A stretch of 64,000 bases of DNA from Croceibacterium_B sp035470785 (GTDB lineage Bacteria; Pseudomonadota; Alphaproteobacteria; Sphingomonadales; Sphingomonadaceae). A model generated the notes under the pieces. That model saw nothing but the letters and a program-made list of their open reading frames with translations, ran no database searches and was not told the origin of the DNA. The stretch lies in contig DATIQN010000042.1 in NCBI GenBank assembly GCA_035470785.1, forward strand, positions 22,608-86,607, given 5' to 3'. Of this stretch, positions 1 through 7,568 are shown piece by piece. Both the position numbers and the translations under genes were made by a program. Position 1 is the first letter of the stretch. Every line of letters starts with the position of its first letter.

Positions 1-564
1 CAGCGCGTGGCCGAACGACGCCGGGCACTGCCGCCCGGTCCGGTGGCCGAAAACTATCGCTTCCGCGACGAGCAGGGCAACGAGATCGGGCTGGCCGACC
101 TGTTTGGCGAGCACGACACGCTGTTCACCTATCTGTGGATGTACGGCCCGGAGCGAAAGCGCCCTTGCCCGATGTGCACCTCGTTTGTCGGCTCGCTCGA
201 CATTCCCGCGCGCGATATCGAGCAGCGCCTCTCGATCGCCATAATCGGCCGCTCGCCCGTCGCCCGCCAGCTCGCGTTTGCCCGTGAGCGGGGATGGCGC
301 AATCTCAAGTTCTACCAACCCATCGGCGAGGACTTCGCTCGCGATTTCCAGTGGATCGTCGATGGCGACGAGTGGGCCCAGGTGCTCGTATGGAAGCGCG
401 ACGGCGAGCAGGCCCGGCTGTTCTGGGCGGCCGAAGGCGGCTTCGAAACGGCAGACCCCGGCTTCGATCCACACCTCGCGCCCGATCCGACCCCGCTCTG
501 GACCGTCCTCGACTGGACGCCTGATGGTCGCGCGGCCGACTGGTATCCAAAGCTCGAATACTGA
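1..564 (+). CDS. DUF899 family thioredoxin-like protein (5' end outside window)
   Basis: The reading frame is open to the left edge, so the true start probably lies upstream; a GTG at 7 is the first in-window candidate, but 185 residues is short for the family. The translated part carries a CPMC motif in a W-Y-G-P-E-R...PCPMC context, diagnostic of DUF899, a thioredoxin-fold family of unknown reaction. It is the first visible gene of a long same-strand run of detoxification-type genes and ends 27 bp before the next one. The CxxC suggests a redox or thiol role, but this is inferred from the family only. Confidence 0.85.
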   Translation, partial: QRVAERRRALPPGPVAENYRFRDEQGNEIGLADLFGEHDTLFTYLWMYGPERKRPCPMCTSFVGSLDIPARDIEQRLSIAIIGRSPVARQLAFARERGWRNLKFYQPIGEDFARDFQWIVDGDEWAQVLVWKRDGEQARLFWAAEGGFETADPGFDPHLAPDPTPLWTVLDWTPDGRAADWYPKLEY

Positions 565-591
565 CCCGATCCGAAGAACAGGAGACTGACG

Positions 592-1026
592 ATGAGCAAG
601 ATGATCTTCGTGAACCTGCCGGTGGCCGACCTGCCGAAGTCGCGCGCCTTCTACGAAGCCGTCGGCTTCACCAACAACCCGCAGTTCACCAATGAGAGCG
701 CCGCGGCGATGGTCTGGTCGGATACGATCGTCGTCATGCTGCTGAAGCATGAGTTCTGGAAGACCTTCACCAGCAAGACGATCCCGAATGCCAAGGAGAG
801 CGCGCAAGTGCTGCTTTGCGTCGGGATGGACAGCCGCGAGGCGGTCGATGCGATCGTGGCCGATGCAACGCGCGCCGGCGGCGAGGCGGACCCGACGCCG
901 ACACAGGATCACGGCTTCATGTTCGGCCGCAGCTTCGAGGATCCCGACGGCCACATCTGGGAGACGATGTGGATGGATCCCAAGGTCGCAGCCGGCGAGA
1001 TGCCGGTCGAACATATCGAAGCCTGA
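592..1026 (+). CDS. VOC family (glyoxalase/bleomycin-resistance fold) protein
   Basis: A single VOC module of 144 residues. The N-terminal half has the beta-strand and helix pattern around FVNLPVADLPKSRAFYEAVG, and the C-terminal half ends in a conserved DPDGHIWETMW stretch. A strong ribosome site (CAGGAGA, 580-586) sits just before the ATG at 592. VOC proteins bind divalent metals or hydrophobic ligands and include glyoxalases, dioxygenases and antibiotic-binding proteins. The substrate cannot be told from the sequence. It lies 11 bp upstream of a GST gene, within the GST/VOC cluster. Confidence 0.9.
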   Translation: MSKMIFVNLPVADLPKSRAFYEAVGFTNNPQFTNESAAAMVWSDTIVVMLLKHEFWKTFTSKTIPNAKESAQVLLCVGMDSREAVDAIVADATRAGGEADPTPTQDHGFMFGRSFEDPDGHIWETMWMDPKVAAGEMPVEHIEA

Positions 1027-1037
1027 GGAGAACTGGC

Positions 1038-1709
1038 ATGGCCACAAAACCCGCACCTGTCGTCACCGCGTTCGACTGGGTTCCCGACTTCGCCAAGGGA
1101 CTCGTTCGCGATTTGCGCGTGCGCTGGGCATTCGAAGAACTCGGCACCCCTTATGCCGTGGAGAAGTTTGGCGCCGCCAGTCCTCGGCCCGAGAATTACG
1201 TGAACTGGCAGCCGTTCGAGCAGGTTCCGGCTTTTCGCGACGGCCAGGTCGAGATCTTCGAAACCGGTGCGATCCTGCTCTACATCGCCGAAAAACACGA
1301 CGCGCTGCTGCCGCGGGACCAGAAGGCACGCTGGCGGGCGATCTCGTGGCTCTTCGCCGGGCTCAACAGCGTCGAGCCCTCGCTCATGCGCTATTTCGCC
1401 TACGAAGTGTTCAACAAGGGCAAGGACTGGGCCGAGGGCGCGAAGGAAGCGGTCCTGCCGCTGCTGCGCCAGAAGCTCAAGCGGGTGAGCGACGCGCTCG
1501 GCGACAACGACTGGCTCGCCGGCGAATTCTCGATCGCCGACATCATGATGGTGACCGTGCTCAACAACCTGAAGGACACCGGCTTCGTCGCGGAATACCC
1601 GAACCTCGCCGCATACCACGCGCGCGGAACCGCGCGGCCGGCATATCAGCGCGCGCTCGAGGCGCAATTGGCCGACTTCGACGGCCCGCCGCCGCAAGGA
1701 AGAGGCTGA
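1038..1709 (+). CDS. Glutathione S-transferase family protein (paralogue A)
   Basis: 223 residues. An N-terminal thioredoxin-like domain (about 1-90) has the glutathione-site segment VPAFRDGQVEIFETGAILLY, with ET where many GSTs have ES. A helical C-terminal domain contains LGDNDWLAGEFSIADIMM. The N-terminal stretch AKGLVRDLRVRWAFEE has no obvious Ser, Cys or Tyr at the usual catalytic place. Its closest relative in this window is the GST at 3353-4021, with which it shares long blocks in both domains. The start at 1038 follows a GAGGAGAA ribosome site. The gene ends 3 bp before the DUF1428 gene. Confidence 0.92.
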   Translation: MATKPAPVVTAFDWVPDFAKGLVRDLRVRWAFEELGTPYAVEKFGAASPRPENYVNWQPFEQVPAFRDGQVEIFETGAILLYIAEKHDALLPRDQKARWRAISWLFAGLNSVEPSLMRYFAYEVFNKGKDWAEGAKEAVLPLLRQKLKRVSDALGDNDWLAGEFSIADIMMVTVLNNLKDTGFVAEYPNLAAYHARGTARPAYQRALEAQLADFDGPPPQGRG

Positions 1710-1712
1710 GCC

Positions 1713-2072
1713 ATGCATCTCGACGGCTTCGTCATCCCGGTGCCCGAGGCCAAGCGGCAGGCCTATCTCGAGATGGCCCGGTGGTTCGACCAGGCGATGA
1801 TCGACCTCGGCGCGCTAGAGATCGTCGAGGGCTGGGAAACCGACGTGCCCGATGGCAAACGCACCGACTTCCGCAAGGCGGTGGCTGCCGAGCCGGGCGA
1901 GAAGATCGTCTTCTCGTGGATCCTTTGGCCCGACAAGGCGACCGCCGACGCCGCACACGAGGCGATCCACCAGGACGAGCGCTTCAAGGCGATGACCGAG
2001 TTGCCGTTCGACGGACGGCGGATGATCTTCGGCTCGTTCGAGCCGATCCTGAACTTAAGGAGAGAACCATGA
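1713..2072 (+). CDS. DUF1428 family protein (YbaA-like)
   Basis: 119 residues matching the DUF1428 pattern: an N-terminal DGFVIPVPEAK segment, a central VFSWILWPDKATAD block and a C-terminal PFDGRRMIFGSFEPI block. DUF1428 is a small ferredoxin-like alpha/beta family (E. coli YbaA) with no established reaction. The stop overlaps the next gene by four bases (ATGA at 2069-2072), indicating translational coupling with the two-domain VOC protein downstream. The family is often found beside VOC and SRPBCC genes, as here. Confidence 0.9.
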   Translation: MHLDGFVIPVPEAKRQAYLEMARWFDQAMIDLGALEIVEGWETDVPDGKRTDFRKAVAAEPGEKIVFSWILWPDKATADAAHEAIHQDERFKAMTELPFDGRRMIFGSFEPILNLRREP

Positions 2073-2860
2073 CCGGAATGCCCATCTGGTATGAGTTGAT
2101 GACGCCCGATCCTGCGGGGGTGGCGCCATTCTACCGCGCCGTCGGGGGATGGGACATTCCCGCCGCCGGCAACGCAATGCCGAACGGATCGGAATACCGC
2201 GAAATCAAGCGGCCTGACGGAGGCAACCTCGGCGGCGTGCTGACGTTGACCAAGGCCATGCAGGACGGCGGTGCCCGGCCCGGTTGGATCCCCTATTTTC
2301 ACGTGAAAGGGGCCGAGAGGGTCGTTGAAACCGCCGAAGGCATGGGCGCCACAACCCACATGGCACCCACCAAGATGCATGTCGGCACCTTGGCGATGAT
2401 AGCCGACCCGCAAGGGGCACCATTCTACCTGATGGACCCCATTCCACCAGCGAATGATCCCAATGCCAAGAGTGACGTGTTCGACGAAGCGAGGCCTGGC
2501 CACTGCCGCTGGAACGAGCTTGCCACCACCGACGCCCAGGGGGCGAAAGGGTTCTACGCGAAGTTGCTCGGCTGGGAGTTCAAGGATGTCATGCCGATGG
2601 GCGCGGTGGGCGATTACCTGTTCATCGACGCGGAAGGCCGACGGATCGGCGCGATCAATCCGATGATCCGCGAGGGCCAGCCGCCGATGTGGGTGCTCTA
2701 CCTCGGCGTCGACGAGATCGGCCGCGCGCTCGAAGCAGCGAAGGCCAACGGCGGCGCCGTGCTTCACGGTCCCCATGAGGTGCCCGGCGGAGACCACATC
2801 TTCGTCGCCAGCGACCCGGCGGGCGCGATGGTTGCCTTCGTCGGCCCAAAAGGGGGATGA
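2069..2860 (+). CDS. Two-domain VOC family protein
   Basis: 263 residues made of two tandem VOC modules. The first (about 5-120) opens with MPIWYELMTPDPAGVAPFYR and the second (about 135-260) with GHCRWNELATTDAQGAKGFY. The layout matches the Mycobacterium CFP30B-like group of double glyoxalase-fold proteins. The start is the ATG at 2069 inside the ATGA overlap with the DUF1428 gene, preceded by AAGGAGAGA. The same frame stays open far upstream, but that is out-of-frame coding of its neighbours. The 3' end overlaps the next VOC gene by ATGA (2857-2860). The ligand is unknown. Confidence 0.9.
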   Translation: MTGMPIWYELMTPDPAGVAPFYRAVGGWDIPAAGNAMPNGSEYREIKRPDGGNLGGVLTLTKAMQDGGARPGWIPYFHVKGAERVVETAEGMGATTHMAPTKMHVGTLAMIADPQGAPFYLMDPIPPANDPNAKSDVFDEARPGHCRWNELATTDAQGAKGFYAKLLGWEFKDVMPMGAVGDYLFIDAEGRRIGAINPMIREGQPPMWVLYLGVDEIGRALEAAKANGGAVLHGPHEVPGGDHIFVASDPAGAMVAFVGPKGG

Positions 2861-3342
2861 TCGTGGCGAACAAGGCAACCAACTGCATCTGGTACGATAG
2901 CGGCGCCGAAGACGCGGCGAAGTTCTACGCCGCGACCTTTCCTGACAGCTCGGTCGGCGAGGTCCACCGCGCGCCGGGCGACAATCCGAGCGGCAAGGAA
3001 TGCGCCGTTCTGACGGTCGAGTTCACCGTCTGCGGTATCCCCTGTCTCGGCCTTAACGGCGGCCCGCACTTCACGCCGAGCGAGGCGTTCTCGATCATGG
3101 TCTTCACCGACGAGCAGGAAGAAACCGACCGGTACTGGAACGCGATCGTCGGCAACGGCGGGCAGGAGAGCATGTGCGGCTGGTGCAAGTACAAGTGGGG
3201 CATCAGCTGGCAAATCACCCCGCGCGCGCTGATGAAGGCGACGACGAATCCCGACAAGGCCGCCGCCAAGCGCGCGTTCGACGCGATGATGACGATGAAG
3301 AAGATCAACATCGCGAAGATCGAAGCGGCGCTGAAGGGCTGA
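2857..3342 (+). CDS. VOC family protein, PhnB / 3-demethylubiquinone-methyltransferase-like
   Basis: 161 residues. The pattern NKATNCIWYDSGAEDAAKFY at the start, a Cys/Trp-rich CGWCKYKWGISWQITP block and a C-terminal helix are typical of PhnB-like VOC proteins once mis-annotated as 3-demethylubiquinone methyltransferases. The gene is coupled to the preceding VOC gene by a four-base overlap; a GTG at 2863 is an alternative start. No methyltransferase motif is present, so an enzymatic methyl transfer is not supported. It lies 10 bp before a GST gene in the cluster. Confidence 0.9.
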   Translation: MIVANKATNCIWYDSGAEDAAKFYAATFPDSSVGEVHRAPGDNPSGKECAVLTVEFTVCGIPCLGLNGGPHFTPSEAFSIMVFTDEQEETDRYWNAIVGNGGQESMCGWCKYKWGISWQITPRALMKATTNPDKAAAKRAFDAMMTMKKINIAKIEAALKG

Positions 3343-3352
3343 GGGATCGAGC

Positions 3353-4021
3353 ATGAGCAACATCGAGATTACCGCGCTGAAGAGCGTCCCCGAACCGGCC
3401 AAGGGCCTGGTGCGCGACATCCGGGTGCGTTGGGCGCTCGAGGAAGCGGGCCTTCCCTACGCCGTCCGCAAGCTCGACATGCGCATGGACCTGCGCGACG
3501 ACCGCCCGGCCGACTATCTCGCCGAGAGCCCGTTCGGCCAGGTACCAGCCTATCGCGACGGCGACGTGGCGATGTTCGAATCCGGCGCGATCGTGCTGCA
3601 TATTGGCGAGACGAACGAAGCTCTGATGCCGCGCGATCCGCAAGGCCGGGCGCGAGCCAAATCATGGGTGCTTGCCGCGCTCAACAATGTCGAGCCGGCG
3701 ACATGGAACTACGCGATGCTGCGCGTCTTCTATGGCGGACAGGACTGGGCCGAGCAGGCGCGGCCCATCTTCGAGGAGACAGCGCGCAAGCGGCTAGAGC
3801 CGGTGGCCGCCTATCTCGGGGACAACGACTGGCTGGAAGGCCGGTTCACCGCCGGCGACTTGTTGATGGTCTGCGTTCTCAAGATCGCCGGCCGCACGGG
3901 TCTGCTGGCCGATTTCCCGACGCTCGCCGCCTACCAGGCGCGTGGCGAGGCGCGCCCGGCCTACCAGCGCGCGCTGGCGGCTCAACTCGCCGACTTCGAG
4001 AACCAGCAGGTCACCGCTTAA
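3353..4021 (+). CDS. Glutathione S-transferase family protein (paralogue B)
   Basis: 222 residues, with a thioredoxin-like N-terminal domain containing VPAYRDGDVAMFESGAIVLH (a canonical ES glutathione-binding pair) and a helical C-terminal domain. Blocks such as KGLVRDIRVRWALEE, LGDNDWLEGRF and ARPAYQRALAAQLADFE are nearly shared with the GST at 1038-1709, so the two look like duplicates separated by the DUF1428 and VOC genes. As in its paralogue, the usual catalytic Ser/Cys/Tyr is not evident in the first helix. The next GST gene starts 10 bp downstream. Confidence 0.92.
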   Translation: MSNIEITALKSVPEPAKGLVRDIRVRWALEEAGLPYAVRKLDMRMDLRDDRPADYLAESPFGQVPAYRDGDVAMFESGAIVLHIGETNEALMPRDPQGRARAKSWVLAALNNVEPATWNYAMLRVFYGGQDWAEQARPIFEETARKRLEPVAAYLGDNDWLEGRFTAGDLLMVCVLKIAGRTGLLADFPTLAAYQARGEARPAYQRALAAQLADFENQQVTA

Positions 4022-4031
4022 GGATCGCCCC

Positions 4032-4697
4032 ATGCTCGCACTCTACGGCCACCCGTTCTCGTCCTACACATGGAAAGCGCTGATCCCGCTTTACGCGGAC
4101 GGCACTCCGTTCGAGTTTCGGGAGTTTTCCCAACACGCGGCGTTCGTCGGCGAGGCGCATCCCGCGGGCAAGTTCCCGGTCCTCACCGACGGTGGCGTCA
4201 CCGTTGTCGAAGCGACCGCCATCATCGAATACCTCGCCGTTCACCACCCGGGCGAAGCACCGCTGATCCCTGTCGAATCCTCGATTGCCGTAACAGCGCG
4301 GATGCTCGACCGGGTCTTCGACAACTACGTCATGGGCAACACGCAACGCGTCGTGGCGGCCTATTTCGTTGACAAGGACAACCCCGGCACAAAAGGCATG
4401 GGGGACGCTCCCGACGCGCACGAAGTCGAAGCCGGCAAGGCCGGGTTGCGCCGCGCCTACGCCTGGCTGGAGAATTGGCTGTCCGCCAATCTCCTGCCGC
4501 CCAATGTCTCGCTGGTAACCTGCGCCGCCGCACCGTCGCTGTTCTACGCCGACTGGGTAGAGCGCATTCCCGAGGACTGTCCGAAGCTTGCCGCCTTGCG
4601 CGCCGAACTACTGGCGCTGCCTGCGGTAAGCCGCTGCGTCGAGGACGCGCGGCCCTACCGCGCCTACTTCCCGCCCGGCGCGCCCGATCGCGATTGA
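4032..4697 (+). CDS. Glutathione S-transferase family protein
   Basis: 221 residues, from a different GST subgroup than its neighbours. It begins MLALYGHPFSSYTWKALIPL, with a Ser/Tyr-rich first loop where the catalytic residue normally lies, then GKFPVLTDGGVTVVEATAII for the glutathione site. The C-terminal half is helical with an NTQRVVAAYF segment. It probably conjugates or reduces an electrophile using glutathione. It is separated by 10 bp from the upstream GST and 12 bp from the downstream SRPBCC gene, consistent with one transcript. Confidence 0.9.
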   Translation: MLALYGHPFSSYTWKALIPLYADGTPFEFREFSQHAAFVGEAHPAGKFPVLTDGGVTVVEATAIIEYLAVHHPGEAPLIPVESSIAVTARMLDRVFDNYVMGNTQRVVAAYFVDKDNPGTKGMGDAPDAHEVEAGKAGLRRAYAWLENWLSANLLPPNVSLVTCAAAPSLFYADWVERIPEDCPKLAALRAELLALPAVSRCVEDARPYRAYFPPGAPDRD

Positions 4698-4709
4698 TGG
4701 AGAGGACCG

Positions 4710-5150
4710 ATGCACGAGCTTTCGATCACCCGCTACATCGACGCTCCTCCGGCAACCGTCTGGGATGTCATGGCCAACCGCCTTGAGGAATGGTGGTGCC
4801 CGAAACCCTGGCGTGCCGAGTTCGATAACCTCGAACGCCGCGCGGGCGGAAACGGCAGTTGCACGATGTACGGCCCCGGCGGGGAAGTGCACTCGCATCT
4901 CGGCACGGTCCTCGCCTGGGACGAAGGTCGCCGCTTCGCCTTCACCGATGCCATCCAGGGCGATCTCGAACCCGCCGGGCCGTTCATGATCGGCATCTGG
5001 CAAGTCGAGCCGGAAGGCAGCGGGACACGCTATACCGCGCGGGCCCGCCACTGGACCCAGGTAGACTCCAAGCGACACGAAGAAATGGGCTTCCACGAAG
5101 GTCGGGGCGCCTGCGCGGACCAACTCGTCGCGATGTGCGAGAATCCTTGA
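4710..5150 (+). CDS. AHSA1/SRPBCC family protein
   Basis: 146 residues with the START-like SRPBCC fold: an N-terminal strand SITRYIDAPPATVWDVM, a middle VLAWDEGRRFAFTD strand and a C-terminal helix HEEMGFHEGRGACADQLV. Members bind hydrophobic ligands or act as Hsp90 co-chaperone-like proteins; in bacteria they often sit next to DUF1428, VOC and DUF899 genes, often with an ArsR regulator. No regulator is visible inside this window. An AGAGGA ribosome site precedes the ATG at 4710. Confidence 0.88.
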   Translation: MHELSITRYIDAPPATVWDVMANRLEEWWCPKPWRAEFDNLERRAGGNGSCTMYGPGGEVHSHLGTVLAWDEGRRFAFTDAIQGDLEPAGPFMIGIWQVEPEGSGTRYTARARHWTQVDSKRHEEMGFHEGRGACADQLVAMCENP

Positions 5151-5205
5151 TTCGTAGCATTTGTTCTCGTATTGTTCTAAACCTCTTAGGCAGGAGCGAT
5201 TCGCG

Positions 5206-5838
5206 ATGGCGGCCTTCACGTTCTTCTACAATCCGATGAGCCGCGCTCAGATCGCGCGCTGGGCGTTGCACGAGGTCAAGGCCGATTACGAGCCTGTGCT
5301 GATCTCATGGGATGCTAAGCCCGCGGCGCTGCTCGCGGCCAATCTAATGGGCAAGTTGCCAACGATCATCCATCATCACGACGGCCATGATCATGTAGTG
5401 AGCGAAGCGGCCGCCGTGTGCCACTACCTCGCCGCCGTGCATCCGCAGGCCGGGCTGCTGCCGGGCGAACACGAGCTGGCCGACTATTTTCGCTGGCTGT
5501 TCTTCGCCGCCGGCCCGGTCGAACAGGCGGTGACCAACAGCGCTTTCGGCTGGCTGCCCGACGAAAGGCAGCAGATTAGCATCGGCTTCGGCAGCTACCA
5601 GCGGACCATCGACTCGCTCGAACAGTGGTTCGCCGGACACCACTTCGTCTGCGGCGAGCGCTTTACGATGGCCGACGTCTACGTCGGCTCGGCAATCGAC
5701 TGGGGGCTGGCGTTCAAATCGATTCCCGAGCGGCCCGCCTTCGCGGCCTACGCCGAACGCTTCCGGGCTCGCGACGCGTACCTGGAAGCCAAGGCCGTCG
5801 ATAACAAGCTGATCGAAGAAATGCGCGCGAATGCTTGA
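5206..5838 (+). CDS. Glutathione S-transferase family protein
   Basis: 210 residues. The start is placed at the ATG at 5206, preceded by CAGGAGCG (5191-5198), rather than at an upstream in-frame TTG at 5161. The protein opens FTFFYNPMSRAQIARWALHE, with an S-R-A motif typical of Ser-type GSTs, followed by MGKLPTIIHHHDGHDHVVSE for the glutathione site (E last). The helical domain contains HHFVCGERFTMADVYVGSAI. It overlaps the following GFA-family gene by eight bases, so both probably belong to the same transcript. Confidence 0.9.
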   Translation: MAAFTFFYNPMSRAQIARWALHEVKADYEPVLISWDAKPAALLAANLMGKLPTIIHHHDGHDHVVSEAAAVCHYLAAVHPQAGLLPGEHELADYFRWLFFAAGPVEQAVTNSAFGWLPDERQQISIGFGSYQRTIDSLEQWFAGHHFVCGERFTMADVYVGSAIDWGLAFKSIPERPAFAAYAERFRARDAYLEAKAVDNKLIEEMRANA

Positions 5839-6304
5839 GGGCCGCTGCGCTTGCGGCGAAGTGCGCTACCGCCTCGCCGGGCGGCCGTTCGCGGTGCACT
5901 GCTGCCATTGCCGCGACTGCCAGCGTGAGACCGGCTCGGCTTTCGTTATTAACGGGCTGATCGAAATGCCGATGGTGGAGGTCACCAGCGGCGCACCTGA
6001 AACGATCGATACGCCCTCGGCGAGCGGCAATGGACAGAAGATCGTGCGCTGCCCGACCTGCAAGGTCGCCCTTTGGAGCCACTACGGCGGAATGGGCGAA
6101 AAAGCTGCTTTCGTCCGCATCGGCACGCTCGAGAATCCCGACGCTTGTCCGCCGCAGGTCCACATCTTCACCCGCAGCAGGCAGCCGTGGTTCGATCTGC
6201 CCATGGACGCACCCGCATACGAAGTCTTCTACAGCCGTGACGATGTCGAGAAGTTGTTTGGGAAGGATGGCGCCGAGCGCTGGCGGGCCCTGCGAGGCGC
6301 TTGA
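5831..6304 (+). CDS. GFA (glutathione-dependent formaldehyde-activating enzyme-like) family protein
   Basis: 157 residues with the zinc-binding cysteine pattern of the GFA/CENP-V family: CACGEVRY near the N-terminus, HCCHCRDCQRETGSAF in the first third and RCPTCKVAL in the middle. The founding member combines glutathione with formaldehyde, though most relatives have no shown activity. Its position at the end of a run of glutathione-linked genes, overlapping a GST gene by eight bases, supports a thiol-detoxification context. A 67 bp gap follows before the next gene. Confidence 0.9.
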   Translation: MLEGRCACGEVRYRLAGRPFAVHCCHCRDCQRETGSAFVINGLIEMPMVEVTSGAPETIDTPSASGNGQKIVRCPTCKVALWSHYGGMGEKAAFVRIGTLENPDACPPQVHIFTRSRQPWFDLPMDAPAYEVFYSRDDVEKLFGKDGAERWRALRGA

Positions 6305-6371
6305 TTGGCTCGTCAACGGCCGGACGCCAGGGCAAGGTTCCCAAGCGCCCGGCTGCTAGGTATAAACGCCT

Positions 6372-6641
6372 ATGCCCGATCCGATCCGCCGTTGGTTCGT
6401 CGCCCATCCAGAAAGCGTCGGCGAGACCTATCCCGAACACTTCGGCGTCGCGACGCGTTTCGGGCTGGCGATGGTCGGCGGCGGGCTCGCCTGCCTGGTT
6501 CACGCATTGGTACCTGCGTTGTTCGTCCGAACCGGCAGTACAACCATCAAGGAACTCTACGGCGAAATGGTGGCTCGCCAGCCCGGCGCGCCGCGCCCTG
6601 CCCACGAAGAGCCCCACTGGCAGCCTGAATACGAAATTTGA
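6372..6641 (+). CDS. DUF6356 family small membrane protein
   Basis: 89 residues. The sequence begins MPDPIRRWFVAHPESVGETY, followed by one or two hydrophobic stretches (about 28-52, GLAMVGGGLACLVHALVPAL) and a C-terminal polar tail HEEPHWQPEYEI. The arrangement matches a small family widespread in sphingomonads (DUF6356) of unknown function. It converges with the J-domain gene 8 bp downstream. The role is unknown; the sequence suggests an inner-membrane protein with soluble ends. Confidence 0.75.
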   Translation: MPDPIRRWFVAHPESVGETYPEHFGVATRFGLAMVGGGLACLVHALVPALFVRTGSTTIKELYGEMVARQPGAPRPAHEEPHWQPEYEI

Positions 6642-6649
6642 GCCGACGC

Positions 6650-7246
6650 TCAGGCGCACGCCGCGGCCTTCCGCAACAGCTGGTAGGCTTCCACCACGCG
6701 CTGCAACCGGCGCTCGTGGCTGCGATCCCCGCCGTTGCGGTCGGGGTGGTAGCGCCGGACGAGCTCAGAATAGCGCCGCCGCAGCTTCGTGCGGTCGGTT
6801 TGCGGGTCGAGGCCCATGACACCCAGCGCCTCGCGCTCCATTGATGTGAAGCGGGCCCACGCGCTATCGAAAGCACGCCGGCTTCCGGCCCGCACACGAA
6901 TATCGTTGGCCCGCGCGCCGATGGCGTCGAGCGGGTCGTGAAAGTCCGCCCACCTTGGCAGTCCGTCAGCGCCTGCATCGGCGCGGAACGCGCGGGTCTC
7001 GGTCTGCCAGCCGGCTATCGGCGATTGCGCGGCAAGTATCTCGTCGGCGCTCATTCCGGCGAACCAGTCGTAGGCCGAATTGAACTCGCGCACGTGGTCG
7101 AGGCAATACCAGCGCCACTCGCCCGGCCCGTCGAAACCGGCGGCGCGCGAGCCTGGAGCACGGAACTCGCCGGCCTCGCGGCATCCGTCCGCTTCGCATT
7201 CGCGGCCCGTCTCGTCGTATCGGCCGTGGAACCTCTGGCTTCGCAT
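6650..7246 (-). CDS. J-domain (DnaJ-like) protein
   Basis: 198 residues with an unusual order: an N-terminal region containing CEADGCREAGEFRAP and a WYCLDHVREFN segment, then a C-terminal J domain (about 138-195) with the HPD tripeptide in RRYHPDRNGGD. A J domain recruits DnaK-type Hsp70. The N-terminal Cys/His pattern may bind a metal but is not a zinc-finger DnaJ domain. The same architecture is common in alphaproteobacteria beside bolA, from which it is divergently transcribed with 43 bp between starts. Confidence 0.88.
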   Translation of the reverse strand: MRSQRFHGRYDETGRECEADGCREAGEFRAPGSRAAGFDGPGEWRWYCLDHVREFNSAYDWFAGMSADEILAAQSPIAGWQTETRAFRADAGADGLPRWADFHDPLDAIGARANDIRVRAGSRRAFDSAWARFTSMEREALGVMGLDPQTDRTKLRRRYSELVRRYHPDRNGGDRSHERRLQRVVEAYQLLRKAAACA

Positions 7247-7289
7247 CGGCTATAGGATGGGGAGAGTCGGCCCGGAAGGAAACCCCAAT

Positions 7290-7568
7290 ATGGCAGGAAG
7301 TGTCGCCCACGAGATCGAAACCCTGCTCGGCCACGCCTTCGTGCCCACGCGGCTCGAGGTGCTAAACGACAGCGCCCGCCACCACGGCCATTCGGGCGAC
7401 GACGGCAGCGGCGAATCGCACTTCACTGTGGTGATCGAAAGCGTCGCCTTCGCCGGCAAGAGCCGGCTTGAGCGCCAGCGGATGGTCAATCGCGCGCTGG
7501 GCGATATCCCCGGCCAGCGGGTCCACGCGCTGGCGATCCGCGCCTTCGCGCCGGGAGAAGCCGGATGA
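7290..7568 (+). CDS. bolA: BolA family protein
   Basis: 92 residues; the start is the ATG at 7290 because the BolA core begins immediately afterwards (VAHEIETLLGHAFVPTRLEV). Family hallmarks are the NDSARHHGHSG segment and the FAGKSRLERQRMVNRAL helix with a class-II KH-like fold. BolA proteins bind monothiol glutaredoxins and take part in iron-sulfur handling and stress-related morphology. The stop overlaps the following GST gene by four bases (ATGA, 7565-7568), an uncommon coupling of BolA to a glutathione enzyme. Confidence 0.93.
   Translation: MAGSVAHEIETLLGHAFVPTRLEVLNDSARHHGHSGDDGSGESHFTVVIESVAFAGKSRLERQRMVNRALGDIPGQRVHALAIRAFAPGEAG

Noticed and set aside
749..2068. Long open frame continuous with the two-domain VOC gene
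   Set aside because: It reads Arg/Pro-rich nonsense across three real genes in another frame; only the part from 2069 is protein-like.
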